Assembly: GCA_016744015.1 (NCBI GenBank)
Contig: JADGFD010000002.1
Location: 1-64,000, forward strand
Origin: Paracoccaceae bacterium
GTDB taxonomy: Bacteria; Pseudomonadota; Alphaproteobacteria; Rhodobacterales; Rhodobacteraceae
DNA: 64,000 nt
Direction: 5' to 3'
Shown here: positions 46,566 through 55,752 of the stretch, piece by piece
Numbering within the stretch: the stretch's first letter is position 1
How the letters are laid out: every line of letters starts with the position of its first letter
Position numbers and translations under genes: made by a program
The notes under the pieces: generated by a model
Database searches by the model: none
What the model was told of the DNA's origin: nothing
Seen by the model: the letters and a program-made list of their open reading frames with translations, nothing else

Positions 46566-47849
46566 TTAAACCGAGGTTAAGTAGGTCGCGATTTCAAATT
46601 CACTCATCCTGTGCGTGAAACGGTTTAACTCTTGCTGCTTTATGGCTGTGAACACCTCAATGAATTGCGGGTTGAGATGCGCCTTTAAAGCGCCACTGGC
46701 TTCAAATGCGGCCATAGCCGCCGCCCAATTGGCGGGGAGTTGCGGCAGGTCAGCGTCATATGCATTGCCTGTGGTCGCGGCAGGTGGGCTTTCCTTGGCC
46801 TCCAGCCCCTCCAATATGCCCGCCAGCAAGGTGGCGAGCAAAAGGTAAGGGTTGGCATCTGCCCCTGCGACCCGGTGCTCTATCCGCCGCGCCTTTGGGC
46901 TGCCGCCCGGAATGCGAATGGCGCTGGTGCGGTTTTCATACCCCCAGCCAATGCCCGTAGGGGCATGGCTGTTGGGTGTGAGGCGGCGATAAGAGTTCAG
47001 GTGTGGCGCAAAAATCAGTGTAGACGCGGGCATCAGGTGTAATAGGCCGTTTACACAGTGGCGCAGAGTGTCACTTCCGGCGTCGGAGCCATCATCAAAT
47101 ACATTGTTGCCCGCTTCATCAAGCAAGCTGAAATGCACATGCAGCCCGCTGCCGGCGTCCTTCAGATAGGGCTTGGGCATAAAGCTGGCCTCCAGCCCCT
47201 GCACTTTGGCCACGCCTTTAACAATGCGTTTGAAAAAGACGGCGTTGTCGGCGGTTTCCAAAGGATCAGGGCCATGCTGAAGGTTAATTTCAAACTGCCC
47301 CGCGCCGCCCTCGGAAATAGCGGCGTCAGCAGGGATGCCATAAGCCGCGCAGGCCGCATAAACGGCCTCAAAAAACGCGCTGTGATCGTCCACATTATCA
47401 ATCGCCAGCATTTGCGCCTCAGATTGTGGCGCTGTGGGGCCAGGCTTGACCAGATAAAATTCCATTTCGACCGCCATCACCGGGGTGAGGCCTAATGCTT
47501 CTAGTTTGCCAGCCACCCCTGCCAAAATCTGTCGCGGGTCGATTGACGAGGGCGCGCCATTCTCAGTGGCCATGACGAGCGGCACAAACTGCGCCGCGCC
47601 ACTTTGCCAAGGCTCGGGCAAGGGGCCGCGCGATGTGGGCAGGCACAGGCTGTCCGCATCGCCTGTGTCAAATACCAGTGGGCTATCGGCGACATCTTCT
47701 CCGAATATATCTATTGCTGGCACGGAATAGGGCATGCGCAAACTGCCCCCCATCACCTTGTCCAATTGCGTGGCGGGCAAGAGCTTGCCTCGCCAAATGC
47801 CGTTTAAGTCACAAACAGCGGCGCGGATCATTCTGGGCGTATCGGGCAT
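46566..47849 (-). CDS. Second glutamine-synthetase-family protein
   Basis: A 427-residue GS-fold ligase with AVEMEFYLV, SEGGAGQFEINL, SGLHVHFSLLDEAGNN, WGYENRTSAIRIPGG and RIEHRVAGADANPYL. It is shorter at the N-terminus and only moderately similar to the GS-like protein at the far end of the operon, so the two probably have different amine substrates. As first gene of the run it may be co-transcribed with the importer. Gamma-glutamylation of an imported amine is the likely reaction; no PuuB, PuuC or PuuD homologue lies in the window, so the rest of the pathway is elsewhere or different. Confidence 0.88.
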   Translation of the reverse strand: MPDTPRMIRAAVCDLNGIWRGKLLPATQLDKVMGGSLRMPYSVPAIDIFGEDVADSPLVFDTGDADSLCLPTSRGPLPEPWQSGAAQFVPLVMATENGAPSSIDPRQILAGVAGKLEALGLTPVMAVEMEFYLVKPGPTAPQSEAQMLAIDNVDDHSAFFEAVYAACAAYGIPADAAISEGGAGQFEINLQHGPDPLETADNAVFFKRIVKGVAKVQGLEASFMPKPYLKDAGSGLHVHFSLLDEAGNNVFDDGSDAGSDTLRHCVNGLLHLMPASTLIFAPHLNSYRRLTPNSHAPTGIGWGYENRTSAIRIPGGSPKARRIEHRVAGADANPYLLLATLLAGILEGLEAKESPPAATTGNAYDADLPQLPANWAAAMAAFEASGALKAHLNPQFIEVFTAIKQQELNRFTHRMSEFEIATYLTSV

Positions 47850-48146
47850 TTTGGGCTCCAGTCTTTTGGCTAGATTGGCGGGGAAGCGCGCAGGAAGTCA
47901 AGAGCGCCACCGAGCGAAGCGAGGCTAGGGCCAGCGGCAGGCGTTTTTCAGCTTGCTGAAAAATGTGCTTTTGTCGAGTGGGGGCTTGCCCCCGCAGAGA
48001 CAAAAGCAAGCGCGGAGCCGTCGGGCAGTTCCGGCGTCGCGCCGCCTCGGCGCCCCTCAATCAGCAATTTGCATGCAAAATTGCGCATAAAAAATCGGGC
48101 CACCTCGTTACCGCGTGCGGCGCCTTCGGCTTGCAGGGTGCTTGCC
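47850..48146. repeat. Noncoding segment with nested inverted repeats
   Basis: No gene is supported in these 297 bases between two - strand genes. Three dyads stand out. TTTTTCAG / CTGAAAAA at 47944-47963 has a 4-nt centre and A/T tracts on both flanks, suiting a bidirectional terminator. A nested structure follows, with outer arms GCTTTTGTC / GACAAAAGC (47967-47975 and 47999-48007) around an inner GGGGGC / GCCCCC type hairpin at 47980-47993. The palindrome TTTGCATGCAAA lies at 48068-48079. The GC-rich remainder (48010-48060) could be part of a dispersed repeat or palindromic element, which only a genome-wide comparison would show. Confidence 0.6.
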
Positions 48147-49871
48147 TTAACTGCTGAACTGAAGCCGGAACAACTCGGCATAAATGCCATCTTTGGCTAG
48201 CAGCTCTGCATGGCTGCCAGTTTCGGCAATTTGGCCTTGATCAAGCACCACAATAATATCCGCTTCCCGGATGGTGGCTAAGCGGTGGGCGATCACCAAG
48301 GTGGTGCGCCCTCTCGCCAGCTTGGACAGCGCCTGCTTAATCACGGCTTCGGATTCGGCATCAAGTGCAGATGTTGGTTCATCCAACAGCAGGATCGGAG
48401 CATCGCGCAACATTGCCCTGGCAATTGAAATGCGCTGCTTTTCGCCACCTGATAGCGCGCTTGCCGCCGCCATGACGGGGGTATCATAGCCCTGTGGCAG
48501 AGCCGATATAAACGAATGCGCCGCAGCAGATTTTGCAGCTGCCACAATCGCAGCCTGACTGGCCCCTTCCCGACCAAACCCGATATTTTGGCCGATGGTG
48601 CCGCTGAGCAATACGGAGTCCTGACTGACAAGCGCGATTTGGCGGCGCAAGTCGGCTTGGGTCAGGTCTCGGATATCAATGCCGTCCAACAATATCTGGC
48701 CCTCAGATACATCAAACAACCGGGGAAGCAGGTTAAAAATGGTCGATTTCCCGGCCCCAGAACGGCCCACAAAGGCCACCATCGCTCCGGCGGGCACATC
48801 TAATAAAATATCGTGAAGCGCCACCTTGCCATCGGGGTAGTTAAAGCCAACTGATTGAAACGAAAGCGCACCTTTTCCTTTTGCCAAAGCTACGGGTTTT
48901 GCTGGGTCTTCAATGGTGCTTTGCAGGTCCAATATCTCAAAAATCCGGTCCAGCGCGGCCTCGCCCTGCTTTGCCATTGCAAAGGTCTTGCCAAGGTTGC
49001 GGGCAGGCTGCGAAATAACGCCAAAACCAGCCATAAGCGCCATAAAATTGGCCAATGTTGTTGTGCCATTGGATAGCCGCCATGCCACCACAACCAACAG
49101 CGCTGCAATGGCTGCCCCTGAAAGCGTTTCCATAACCGGCGCAAGCTGGGCTTCCAGCCTGACCAGCCGCAGTTTCAGGCCTAAAAGCCGATCAAACACC
49201 TTGCCCGCACTGCGCTGCAAATAGGGCTCTAGCTGATAGGCTCGCGCCATGCGAATGCTGCCAAGCGCCTCTGATATTTCTCCCGTCATCTTGGCCAAAT
49301 CATCTTGGGTATCGCGCGAAACCACGTGCAGGCGGCCACCAATCCGGTTTACGGGATAGACCGCGAGTGAAAACACGGCGACCAGCGTTAAGGTAATTAC
49401 CCAGTCAATGCTCAGCATCACGGCTACCGTGGCCACAAGGATCAGCACGGCAGACACCCCCGTAAATATCTGCATAACCGATTGTCGGACCAGCAATATA
49501 TCAGCCGTGAAGCGTGTGGAAAGCGCCGTTGGACTTTCGCCCTGAATTTGCGCCAAATCAGCGAAAACCAGCTTTTTGTGCATGGCTTTTTGCAGGTCGG
49601 TTTCGGTGCGCACCAGCGCCGCGTTGCTATTCACCTGAAATAGCCATGTGCCCAGCCCTTTAGAGCTGGTCAGGGCGACCATCAAAAGCGGCCCCCACCA
49701 AATCACGCTTGGATCGCTGGCTTCAAAAGCATCAATCACCCACTGCAACGCTTTGGCATAGCCCGCCGAGGCCAGCGCGCCGATAAGCATGCCAAGGAAT
49801 CCGAGCGCCAAAATGCCGCTATAGTGCTTTAGCCATCCGTGCCAAAGCCGTTTATATGGTTCTTGCTTCAT
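48147..49871 (-). CDS. ABC exporter, MsbA/multidrug half-transporter type
   Basis: A 574-residue half-transporter: about six transmembrane segments in residues 20-310, then an ATPase with GRSGAGKST, Q-loop VSQDSVLLSG, signature LSGGEKQRISIAR, Walker B LLLDEPTSALD and H-loop AHRLATI. It would work as a homodimer to export a lipid or drug-like compound; the substrate is not evident. It begins three bases after the VOC-protein gene, which in turn overlaps the aminotransferase gene, so the three look like one operon. A repeat-rich segment follows that probably ends the transcript. Confidence 0.9.
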   Translation of the reverse strand: MKQEPYKRLWHGWLKHYSGILALGFLGMLIGALASAGYAKALQWVIDAFEASDPSVIWWGPLLMVALTSSKGLGTWLFQVNSNAALVRTETDLQKAMHKKLVFADLAQIQGESPTALSTRFTADILLVRQSVMQIFTGVSAVLILVATVAVMLSIDWVITLTLVAVFSLAVYPVNRIGGRLHVVSRDTQDDLAKMTGEISEALGSIRMARAYQLEPYLQRSAGKVFDRLLGLKLRLVRLEAQLAPVMETLSGAAIAALLVVVAWRLSNGTTTLANFMALMAGFGVISQPARNLGKTFAMAKQGEAALDRIFEILDLQSTIEDPAKPVALAKGKGALSFQSVGFNYPDGKVALHDILLDVPAGAMVAFVGRSGAGKSTIFNLLPRLFDVSEGQILLDGIDIRDLTQADLRRQIALVSQDSVLLSGTIGQNIGFGREGASQAAIVAAAKSAAAHSFISALPQGYDTPVMAAASALSGGEKQRISIARAMLRDAPILLLDEPTSALDAESEAVIKQALSKLARGRTTLVIAHRLATIREADIIVVLDQGQIAETGSHAELLAKDGIYAELFRLQFSS

Positions 49872-49874
49872 GGG

Positions 49875-50249
49875 TTACGCGATCTTTTCGCCATCAGCCG
49901 TTACGTCGCTCCAAACGCCTAGCTCATTGCCGCCGGGTTCTATAAAATGAAACCGTCGCCCGCCGGGGAAGCTTTGGATTTCGCGGCATATCATACCATT
50001 TGCGGCCTCAATAACCGCCAGTGTATCTTCCAGTTTTTTACTAAAAAATATCACACGAGGCGCGCCTGCTGAAGCAAGGGCGATATCATCTGACCTAAAA
50101 AAACCGCCATCAACGCCTTCACCCTTAAAGTCGCAATAATCTGGCCCGTAATCGGTAAAAGCCCAGCCAAAAGCCTTGCTAAAAAAGGCTTTGGTGGCCT
50201 CCAAATCCTTGCTGTGAAACTCGATATAGTTGATTTTTACGTCACTCAT
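49875..50249 (-). CDS. VOC-family (glyoxalase/bleomycin-resistance fold) protein
   Basis: A small single-domain protein of 124 residues with the paired beta-alpha-beta-beta-beta pattern of the vicinal-oxygen-chelate fold: NYIEFHSKDLEATKAFFSKA at the start, and RRFHFIEPGGNELGVWSD at the end, with His and Glu positions that often hold the metal. Members include dioxygenases, isomerases and drug-binding proteins; the role is not evident. The ATG at 50249 has AGGAG upstream and overlaps the aminotransferase stop (ATGA). It is sandwiched between an aminotransferase and an exporter gene. Confidence 0.85.
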   Translation of the reverse strand: MSDVKINYIEFHSKDLEATKAFFSKAFGWAFTDYGPDYCDFKGEGVDGGFFRSDDIALASAGAPRVIFFSKKLEDTLAVIEAANGMICREIQSFPGGRRFHFIEPGGNELGVWSDVTADGEKIA

Positions 50250-51355
50250 GCAGTCTCCTTTTCCGCGCATTTTAGCGCCTTTGGCAGAGCTTTTTCAAGC
50301 AAATCCAGGTCGGCCTTAGTGCCAGCAGAGACCCGAATGCACCTGTTTTGCGGCTCTGAAAATGGCATGCGGATAAAAACGCCGAGCGCCCCGAGTGCCC
50401 CCACAATGGCCTTAGCAAAATCAGCGCCACGCCCGCAATCTATGGCCACAAAATTGGTGGCCGAAGGCAGCGGCACCAGCCCGTTATTCTGCGCGATTTT
50501 CGCAATCCGCGCTTTGGCCTCGTGCACGTTTTCAAGCGTTTGTTCTAGATAGGCATTATCATGCAGCGCCGCTAAGGCCCCTGCCTGCGCGGCACGATTC
50601 ATGCCAAAATGGTTGCGCACCTTATCAAAGTTTTTGATAAAATCTTTATGCGCTATCGCATAGCCCACCCGCGCCCCGGCCATGCCATAGGCCTTGGAAA
50701 AAGTGCGAAACCGGATCACCCTTGGATGGGAAACGTCAATTTTAGGCACGCAGCCCTCGGGAGCAAACTCGATATAGGCCTCGTCCAAACACAGCGTTGC
50801 GCCCTCAGGCAGGTTGTCGATCATAGACTGCATCTTAGCGGCGCCATGCACCGAGGCCATCGGGTTATCAGGGTTGGCGATGTAAACAAGCGGCGCGTCA
50901 ACCTCGCGAGTTTTGCTCAAAAGAAGCTCGGGGCTTTCTTTATCATCAACGTAAGGCACAGTGTGGATATCCCCCCCATAGCCAACCACATGGTAGTTAA
51001 ACGTTGGGTAAGCCCCTGCGGTTGTGACCACCTTATCGTCTGGCGCAATGAGCAGCCGGACAAGATAGCTCAGCAGCCCGTCTATCCCCTCGCCAATGGC
51101 GATGTTTTCGGGTGCGACGCCGTGCTTTTCAGCCAGTGCGATTTTGAGGTCATAACTCTCGGGGTCGCCATATTTCCAAATGTCAGCCGCGGCCATGGCC
51201 TCAAGTGCTTTAGGAGATGGGCCAAACACATTTTCATTGGCACCGAGCCTTGCAGTAAAGCCTTTGCCCTGCGCCCGCTCGGCTGTTTCTGGCCCGACAA
51301 AGGGCACGCTGGCAGGCAGGGCTTTACTCAGCTCAGTATATCGTGGTCCTGTCAT
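50246..51355 (-). CDS. PLP-dependent aminotransferase, histidinol-phosphate aminotransferase-like
   Basis: A fold-type I class I/II aminotransferase of 369 residues. The PLP lysine lies in TFSKAYGMAGARVGYA; NPDNPMAS matches the Asn-containing PLP loop and LDEAYIEF holds the Asp that contacts the ring nitrogen. The N-terminal LGANENVFGPSPKALEAM is typical of HisC-like enzymes. HisC itself forms histidinol phosphate, but many HisC-like paralogues act on aromatic or other amino acids, and no other his gene is nearby, so the substrate is left open. It is first in an operon with the VOC protein and the exporter. Confidence 0.87.
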   Translation of the reverse strand: MTGPRYTELSKALPASVPFVGPETAERAQGKGFTARLGANENVFGPSPKALEAMAAADIWKYGDPESYDLKIALAEKHGVAPENIAIGEGIDGLLSYLVRLLIAPDDKVVTTAGAYPTFNYHVVGYGGDIHTVPYVDDKESPELLLSKTREVDAPLVYIANPDNPMASVHGAAKMQSMIDNLPEGATLCLDEAYIEFAPEGCVPKIDVSHPRVIRFRTFSKAYGMAGARVGYAIAHKDFIKNFDKVRNHFGMNRAAQAGALAALHDNAYLEQTLENVHEAKARIAKIAQNNGLVPLPSATNFVAIDCGRGADFAKAIVGALGALGVFIRMPFSEPQNRCIRVSAGTKADLDLLEKALPKALKCAEKETA

Positions 51356-51490
51356 GGCTGCCCCAATGTGATTTTCATACGCGTTTGGCCTACCTTACCC
51401 CGCGAATAAAAACAACGCCATGCGCAGATTGAAAAAGAAGCTTGCCTCCGGCGGGGATATTTGTGCAATTTGGAAATGAAGGAGCTTTAA

Positions 51491-51946
51491 ATGGATCAAG
51501 CGCTTAAAAATATCACGGCTATTTGCAAGGGTGAAAAAGACGTGATCGCCAACATGGCGACAATTTCTTGTGAGCTATTTCATGGAGACCCACGCTTTGA
51601 CTGGGTCGGGTTTTATCGCAATATGGGGGATGATACCTTAAAGATTGGCCCTTATCAGGGTGGGCATGGCTGCTTGACGATTCCTTTTTCCAAGGGTGTG
51701 TGCGGAGCGGCGGCACGAAAGCGGCAAACGCTTATCGTGGATGATGTAAATGCATTTGATGGCCATATTGCTTGTGCGAGCAGCACGGTTTCAGAGATTG
51801 TATTGCCGGTGATTGGGCCGGATGGCGCCCTTTTGGGGGTGCTGGATATTGATAGCAATCAGCCAGCGGTTTTTGCCAAGGCTGATGCTGTGGCGCTTGA
51901 AACCATGCTGCATGACATTTTTGCGAAGGTGCAAAAATCCGCTTGA
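51491..51946 (+). CDS. msrC: Free methionine-(R)-sulfoxide reductase (GAF domain)
   Basis: fRMsr enzymes reduce free L-methionine-(R)-sulfoxide in the cytoplasm and are one of the few catalytic GAF domains. The three conserved cysteines are present and correctly spaced: Cys61 (GCLTIPF), Cys71 (GVCGAAA) and Cys95 (HIACASS). The family sequences DWVGFY and VLDIDSNQ are also present. At 151 residues it is the usual size. AAGGAG precedes the ATG. It is divergent from the aminotransferase gene; a promoter must lie in the 135 bases between, though none is obvious. The adenine deaminase gene follows closely but is functionally unrelated. Confidence 0.93.
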   Translation: MDQALKNITAICKGEKDVIANMATISCELFHGDPRFDWVGFYRNMGDDTLKIGPYQGGHGCLTIPFSKGVCGAAARKRQTLIVDDVNAFDGHIACASSTVSEIVLPVIGPDGALLGVLDIDSNQPAVFAKADAVALETMLHDIFAKVQKSA

Positions 51947-51961
51947 GGCCCTTTGCGGCTT

Positions 51962-53782
51962 ATGACAGACTGTCGCATGACTGATACGATAAAAACATGG
52001 GCCGAAGTTGCCCCCCGCTTAATTGATGTCGCCGCTGGCCGGAGTGCCGCAGACACCGTTATTATTAACGCCAAATGGGTGAATGTGCATTCCCGCGAAG
52101 TGCTGGAAAACAGCAGCCTCGCTATGGCTGATGGCCGTTTTGCCTATTGCGGTGACCATCGCGAAAGCCTGATCGGGCCAGATACCAAGGTGATAGACGC
52201 CAAGGGGCGCTTTGCCATTCCGGGCCTGTGTGATGCCCATATGCATATCGAAAGTGGTATGCTGACGGTGACACAATTTTCCCGCGCGGTTATCCCGCAC
52301 GGCACGACTACAATGTTTGTAGACCCGCACGAAATTGCTAATGTTATGGGGCTTGAGGGCGTGCGGCAAATGCATGATGAGGCGCTGGCGCAGCCGGTAA
52401 ATGTGTATGTGCAAATGCCAAGCTGTGCGCCTTCAGCGCCGGGGCTCGAGACTACCGGTAGTGAGATTTTGCCCGCCGATGTGGTGCAGGCCATGCAGTG
52501 GCCCAATATTATCGGCCTTGGGGAGATGATGAACTTTCCGGGGGTGATAAACGCTGACGAAAAGATGCTGGCGATTATTGCGGCCACGCAAAACGCGGGT
52601 AAAACCGTGGGGGGGCATTATGCCAGCCCTGATCTGACGGACTTTCACGCCTATGCGGCGGGTGGCCCTGCGGACGACCATGAAGGCACCACCGAAGCCG
52701 ACGCCATTATGCGCGTGCGCCAAGGGATGCGCGCCATGCTGCGGCTTGGTTCGGCGTGGTATGATGTGGAAACGCAAATCACCGCCATTACCGAAAAGGG
52801 CTTGGACTCGCGCAACTTTGTGCTGTGCACCGATGATTGCCATTCTGGCACGCTGGTAAACGATGGCCACATGAACCGCGTGGTGCGCCACGCGATTGAC
52901 TGCGGGGCTGACCCGTTGGTGGCGCTACAAATGGCGACGATCAACACCGCTACGCATTTCGGGCTGGAGCGCGAGCTTGGCTCGATTACGCCGGGGCGAC
53001 GGGCGGATGTGATCCTTACGTCTGATTTGCGGACCTTGCCGATTGAAACCGTGATTGCGCGCGGGCAGGTGATTGCTCAGGGCGGTGAGATTCTTTGTGA
53101 GGAGCCGGATTATAAATGGCCAGAAAGTGCCACCAATTCGGTGCATATGAAGCGCAACCTGAGCGCGGCGGATTTTGATATTGCTGCGCCAAATGGCAAA
53201 AACGCCGTTACCGCGCGGGTGATAGGCGTGGTGGAAAACCAAGCGCCGACCAAGGCGCGAACGGCTAAGCTTCCGGTGGAGAATGACCTCGTAATTGGCG
53301 ACATGGCGCAAGATGTTTGCCAGATTGCGCTGGTCGAGCGGCACCGTGAAACGGGCGAGGTGGTTAACGCGTTTGTATCTGGCTTTGGCTATAATAAGCC
53401 CTGCGCCGTGGCCTCAACCGTGGCGCATGATAGCCACCATATGATTGTGATTGGCACCAACAAAGCTGACATGGCGCAAGCGGCTAATCGCCTACAAGAC
53501 GTGCAAGGCGGCGTGGTGGTTATTTCCGAAGGGAAAGAACTGGCGCTGGTGAAATTGCCGATTGGTGGCCTGATGTCAGACGCCCCCGCCATTGAGGTGG
53601 CGGCTGCTGCTGATAAAATGGTAGCGGCGATGGCCGAATGCGGTTGCACGCTGAATAATGCTTATATGCAGCACTCGCTGTTGGGGCTGGTGGTTATCCC
53701 AGAGCTGCGGATATCTGACAAAGGCTTGATCGACGTGCGAACCTTTGAAAAAACCGAACTTTTTGTGGAGGATGCAGTATGA
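51962..53782 (+). CDS. ade: Adenine deaminase
   Basis: Converts adenine to hypoxanthine and ammonia. It is the amidohydrolase-fold bacterial type: the metal motif DAHMHIESG, then DPHEIANVMG, GGHYA with a metal His, and CTDDCHSGTL with the catalytic Asp. The C-terminal domain is typical (SHHMIVIG, GGVVVISEGKELALVKLPIGGLMS, MAECGCTLNNAYM). About 600 residues is the normal length. The start is uncertain: ATG at 51962 is taken, ATG at 51977 is also possible, and neither has a strong ribosome-binding site. Its stop overlaps the AMP nucleosidase start (ATGA), linking two consecutive steps of purine salvage. Confidence 0.93.
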   Translation: MTDCRMTDTIKTWAEVAPRLIDVAAGRSAADTVIINAKWVNVHSREVLENSSLAMADGRFAYCGDHRESLIGPDTKVIDAKGRFAIPGLCDAHMHIESGMLTVTQFSRAVIPHGTTTMFVDPHEIANVMGLEGVRQMHDEALAQPVNVYVQMPSCAPSAPGLETTGSEILPADVVQAMQWPNIIGLGEMMNFPGVINADEKMLAIIAATQNAGKTVGGHYASPDLTDFHAYAAGGPADDHEGTTEADAIMRVRQGMRAMLRLGSAWYDVETQITAITEKGLDSRNFVLCTDDCHSGTLVNDGHMNRVVRHAIDCGADPLVALQMATINTATHFGLERELGSITPGRRADVILTSDLRTLPIETVIARGQVIAQGGEILCEEPDYKWPESATNSVHMKRNLSAADFDIAAPNGKNAVTARVIGVVENQAPTKARTAKLPVENDLVIGDMAQDVCQIALVERHRETGEVVNAFVSGFGYNKPCAVASTVAHDSHHMIVIGTNKADMAQAANRLQDVQGGVVVISEGKELALVKLPIGGLMSDAPAIEVAAAADKMVAAMAECGCTLNNAYMQHSLLGLVVIPELRISDKGLIDVRTFEKTELFVEDAV

Positions 53783-55269
53783 ACCAGCGCCTAGGCCTAA
53801 CCGACCTTCCGGTCCTTTCCCCCCAACCTTTAGAAGCCGAGCGCTTTACCGATGCCACCAAAGCCGTGGCCAAGCTGCAAGCGCTTTATAACCAAGCCAC
53901 GCAGTTTTTGCGTGCGAATTTTGACGCGGTGATGGAGGGGCAGGCCCCCGCGGGCCGATATCGTGCGTTTTATCCGCAGGTGTGCATTGCCACGACCACC
54001 CACGCCAAGCTGGATACACGGCTGGCTTTTGGCCACGTGGCCGAGCCGGGGATGTTTGCCATTAACATCACGCGGCCTGATCTGTTTGAGGGCTACCTTG
54101 AGCAGCAGCTTTCGCTGCTTATTGAGAACCACGGCGTGCCCGTGGAGGTCTCTATCTCCGACACGCCTATCCCTGTGCATTTTGCCATGCGCGAGGGCGT
54201 GCATATTGAAGGTGCTATTGAAGACAGGCTGGAGCGCCCGATGCGGGATGTTTTTGATGTGCCGGATCTGGAATGCACAAATGATGCGATTGCCAACGGT
54301 AATGCCGGCATAGATAGCCAAGGCGCGCGGCCGCTTGGGCCGTTTACGGCGCAGCGGGTTGATTATTCGTTGGCGCGGCTCAGCCACTATACGGCCACCA
54401 GCCCCACGCATTTCCAAAACCATGTGTTGTTTACGAACTACCAGTTTTACATGGACGAGTTTCTGGCCTTTGCCCACGGGCAGGTTAAAGATCCAAATAG
54501 CGGGTATGACTCGGTGGTTGAGGGTGGCAATATTGTAACCACAATTGACGGCGCCTCGGGAGGCCCCGCTGGCCGCACCCCGCAAATGCCAACCTACCAC
54601 CTGACCCGCCCCGACGGCTCGGGCATTACCATGGTCAATATCGGTGTGGGGCCGAGCAATGCCAAAACCATCACAGACCACGTGGCCGTGCTGCGCCCGC
54701 ATGTGTGGCTGATGCTGGGCCATTGTGCAGGGCTGCGCAACACGCAAAACCTCGGGGATTATGTGCTGGCCCACGCCTATATGCGCGAAGATAAAGTGCT
54801 GGATGATGATCTGCCCACTTCGGTGCCTATTCCGGCTTTGGCCGAGGTGCAGGTGGCGCTAGAGCAGGCTGTGGCGCAGGTGACGGATTATTCGGGCTAT
54901 GACCTGAAAAAAATCATGCGGACAGGCACTGTGGCCACAATTGACAACCGGAACTGGGAACTGCGCGAGCAATCCGGCCCTGTGTTTCGGCTCAGCCAAT
55001 CCCGCGCCATTGCACTGGATATGGAAAGCGCCACAATCGCCGCCAATGGCTTTAGATTTCGAGTGCCCTACGGCACCTTGCTTTGTGTGTCTGATAAGCC
55101 CCTGCACGGTGAGCTAAAACTCCCCGGCATGGCCACCGAATTTTACAAAACCCAAGTGGCGCAACACCTGCAAATCGGCATAAAAGCCATGGAGTCCTTG
55201 CGCTCCATGCCGCTGGAACGTTTGCACTCCCGCAAGCTTCGCAGCTTTGAGGAGACCGCATTTCTTTAA
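53779..55269 (+). CDS. amn: AMP nucleosidase
   Basis: Splits AMP into adenine and ribose 5-phosphate. The 496-residue protein has an N-terminal regulatory domain (about 1-190) and a nucleoside-phosphorylase-like catalytic domain with VNIGVGPSNAKTITDH, LMLGHCAGLR, and ALDMESATIAANGFRFRVPYGTLLCVSDKPLHGE, in which the Asp/Glu residues contact the ribose and base. It overlaps ade by ATGA. The adenine it forms is the substrate of the upstream enzyme, so AMP can be turned into hypoxanthine by one operon. About 165 bases of noncoding DNA follow before HU. Confidence 0.94.
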   Translation: MNQRLGLTDLPVLSPQPLEAERFTDATKAVAKLQALYNQATQFLRANFDAVMEGQAPAGRYRAFYPQVCIATTTHAKLDTRLAFGHVAEPGMFAINITRPDLFEGYLEQQLSLLIENHGVPVEVSISDTPIPVHFAMREGVHIEGAIEDRLERPMRDVFDVPDLECTNDAIANGNAGIDSQGARPLGPFTAQRVDYSLARLSHYTATSPTHFQNHVLFTNYQFYMDEFLAFAHGQVKDPNSGYDSVVEGGNIVTTIDGASGGPAGRTPQMPTYHLTRPDGSGITMVNIGVGPSNAKTITDHVAVLRPHVWLMLGHCAGLRNTQNLGDYVLAHAYMREDKVLDDDLPTSVPIPALAEVQVALEQAVAQVTDYSGYDLKKIMRTGTVATIDNRNWELREQSGPVFRLSQSRAIALDMESATIAANGFRFRVPYGTLLCVSDKPLHGELKLPGMATEFYKTQVAQHLQIGIKAMESLRSMPLERLHSRKLRSFEETAFL

Positions 55270-55436
55270 TTTCCGCGAAAAGTAAGTGAAAAAGCCGACT
55301 TTCTTGACTGAGGAGTCAGAAAACTTGCATTTTGGGAAATCTTTGATTGAGTTTTGCTGAGAAAACAGTTTTAGTCTTGCCTGAGAGGTCATCCGACCGG
55401 TTCAACTAACAAAACAACGTCAATTGGGGGATAACC

Positions 55437-55727
55437 ATGACAAAAAAAGCTATGACCAAAGCACAGCTGATCACAGCACTATCCGAAGAAATGGGCAGTG
55501 ATAAAAATGGCGCAAAAGCGGCGCTGGAAGCTATTGAAAAAATCGTGACCAATGAGCTGCAAGACGGCGGCGCGGTGACGCTTCCCGGCCTTGGCAAATT
55601 TGTTTGCCGTGATCGCCCAGAGCGCATGGTGCGCAACCCAGCCACGGGTGAGCAAATGAAAAAGGGCGCAGACCGTGTGGCCAAAGTGACCATAGCAAAA
55701 GCGCTGAAAGACCTGATCAACAGCTAA
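55437..55727 (+). CDS. HU-family DNA-binding protein
   Basis: A 96-residue histone-like protein that bends and compacts DNA as a dimer. It has the HU/IHF layout: an N-terminal helical part (KAQLITALSEEMGSDKNGAKAALEA), GGAVTLPGLGKF before the arm, and the arm with RPERMVRNPATGEQM, where the Asn-Pro intercalating tip is conserved, ending in VAKVTIAKALKDLI. The N-terminus is slightly extended and Lys-rich. A clear intrinsic terminator follows. The gene is monocistronic, with its promoter in the 167 bases upstream, where I see no strong consensus. Confidence 0.94.
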   Translation: MTKKAMTKAQLITALSEEMGSDKNGAKAALEAIEKIVTNELQDGGAVTLPGLGKFVCRDRPERMVRNPATGEQMKKGADRVAKVTIAKALKDLINS

Positions 55728-55752
55728 GCTGACGTCAATGTGAAGTGAAAAG

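Noticed and set aside
47963-48157. Short + strand frame in the repeat-rich gap as a gene
   Set aside because: It runs through the inverted repeats, has a Cys/Arg-rich low-complexity product, no ribosome-binding site and no similarity I recognise.
53830-54774. 314-codon - strand reading frame opposite amn
   Set aside because: The + strand AMP nucleosidase has clear family motifs throughout; the antisense translation shows none and is His/Arg-biased.
55305-55318. Small dyad TGACT-GAGG-AGTCA after amn as a terminator
   Set aside because: A 5-bp AT-containing stem with no U-run is too weak; other stretches of this size would occur by chance.
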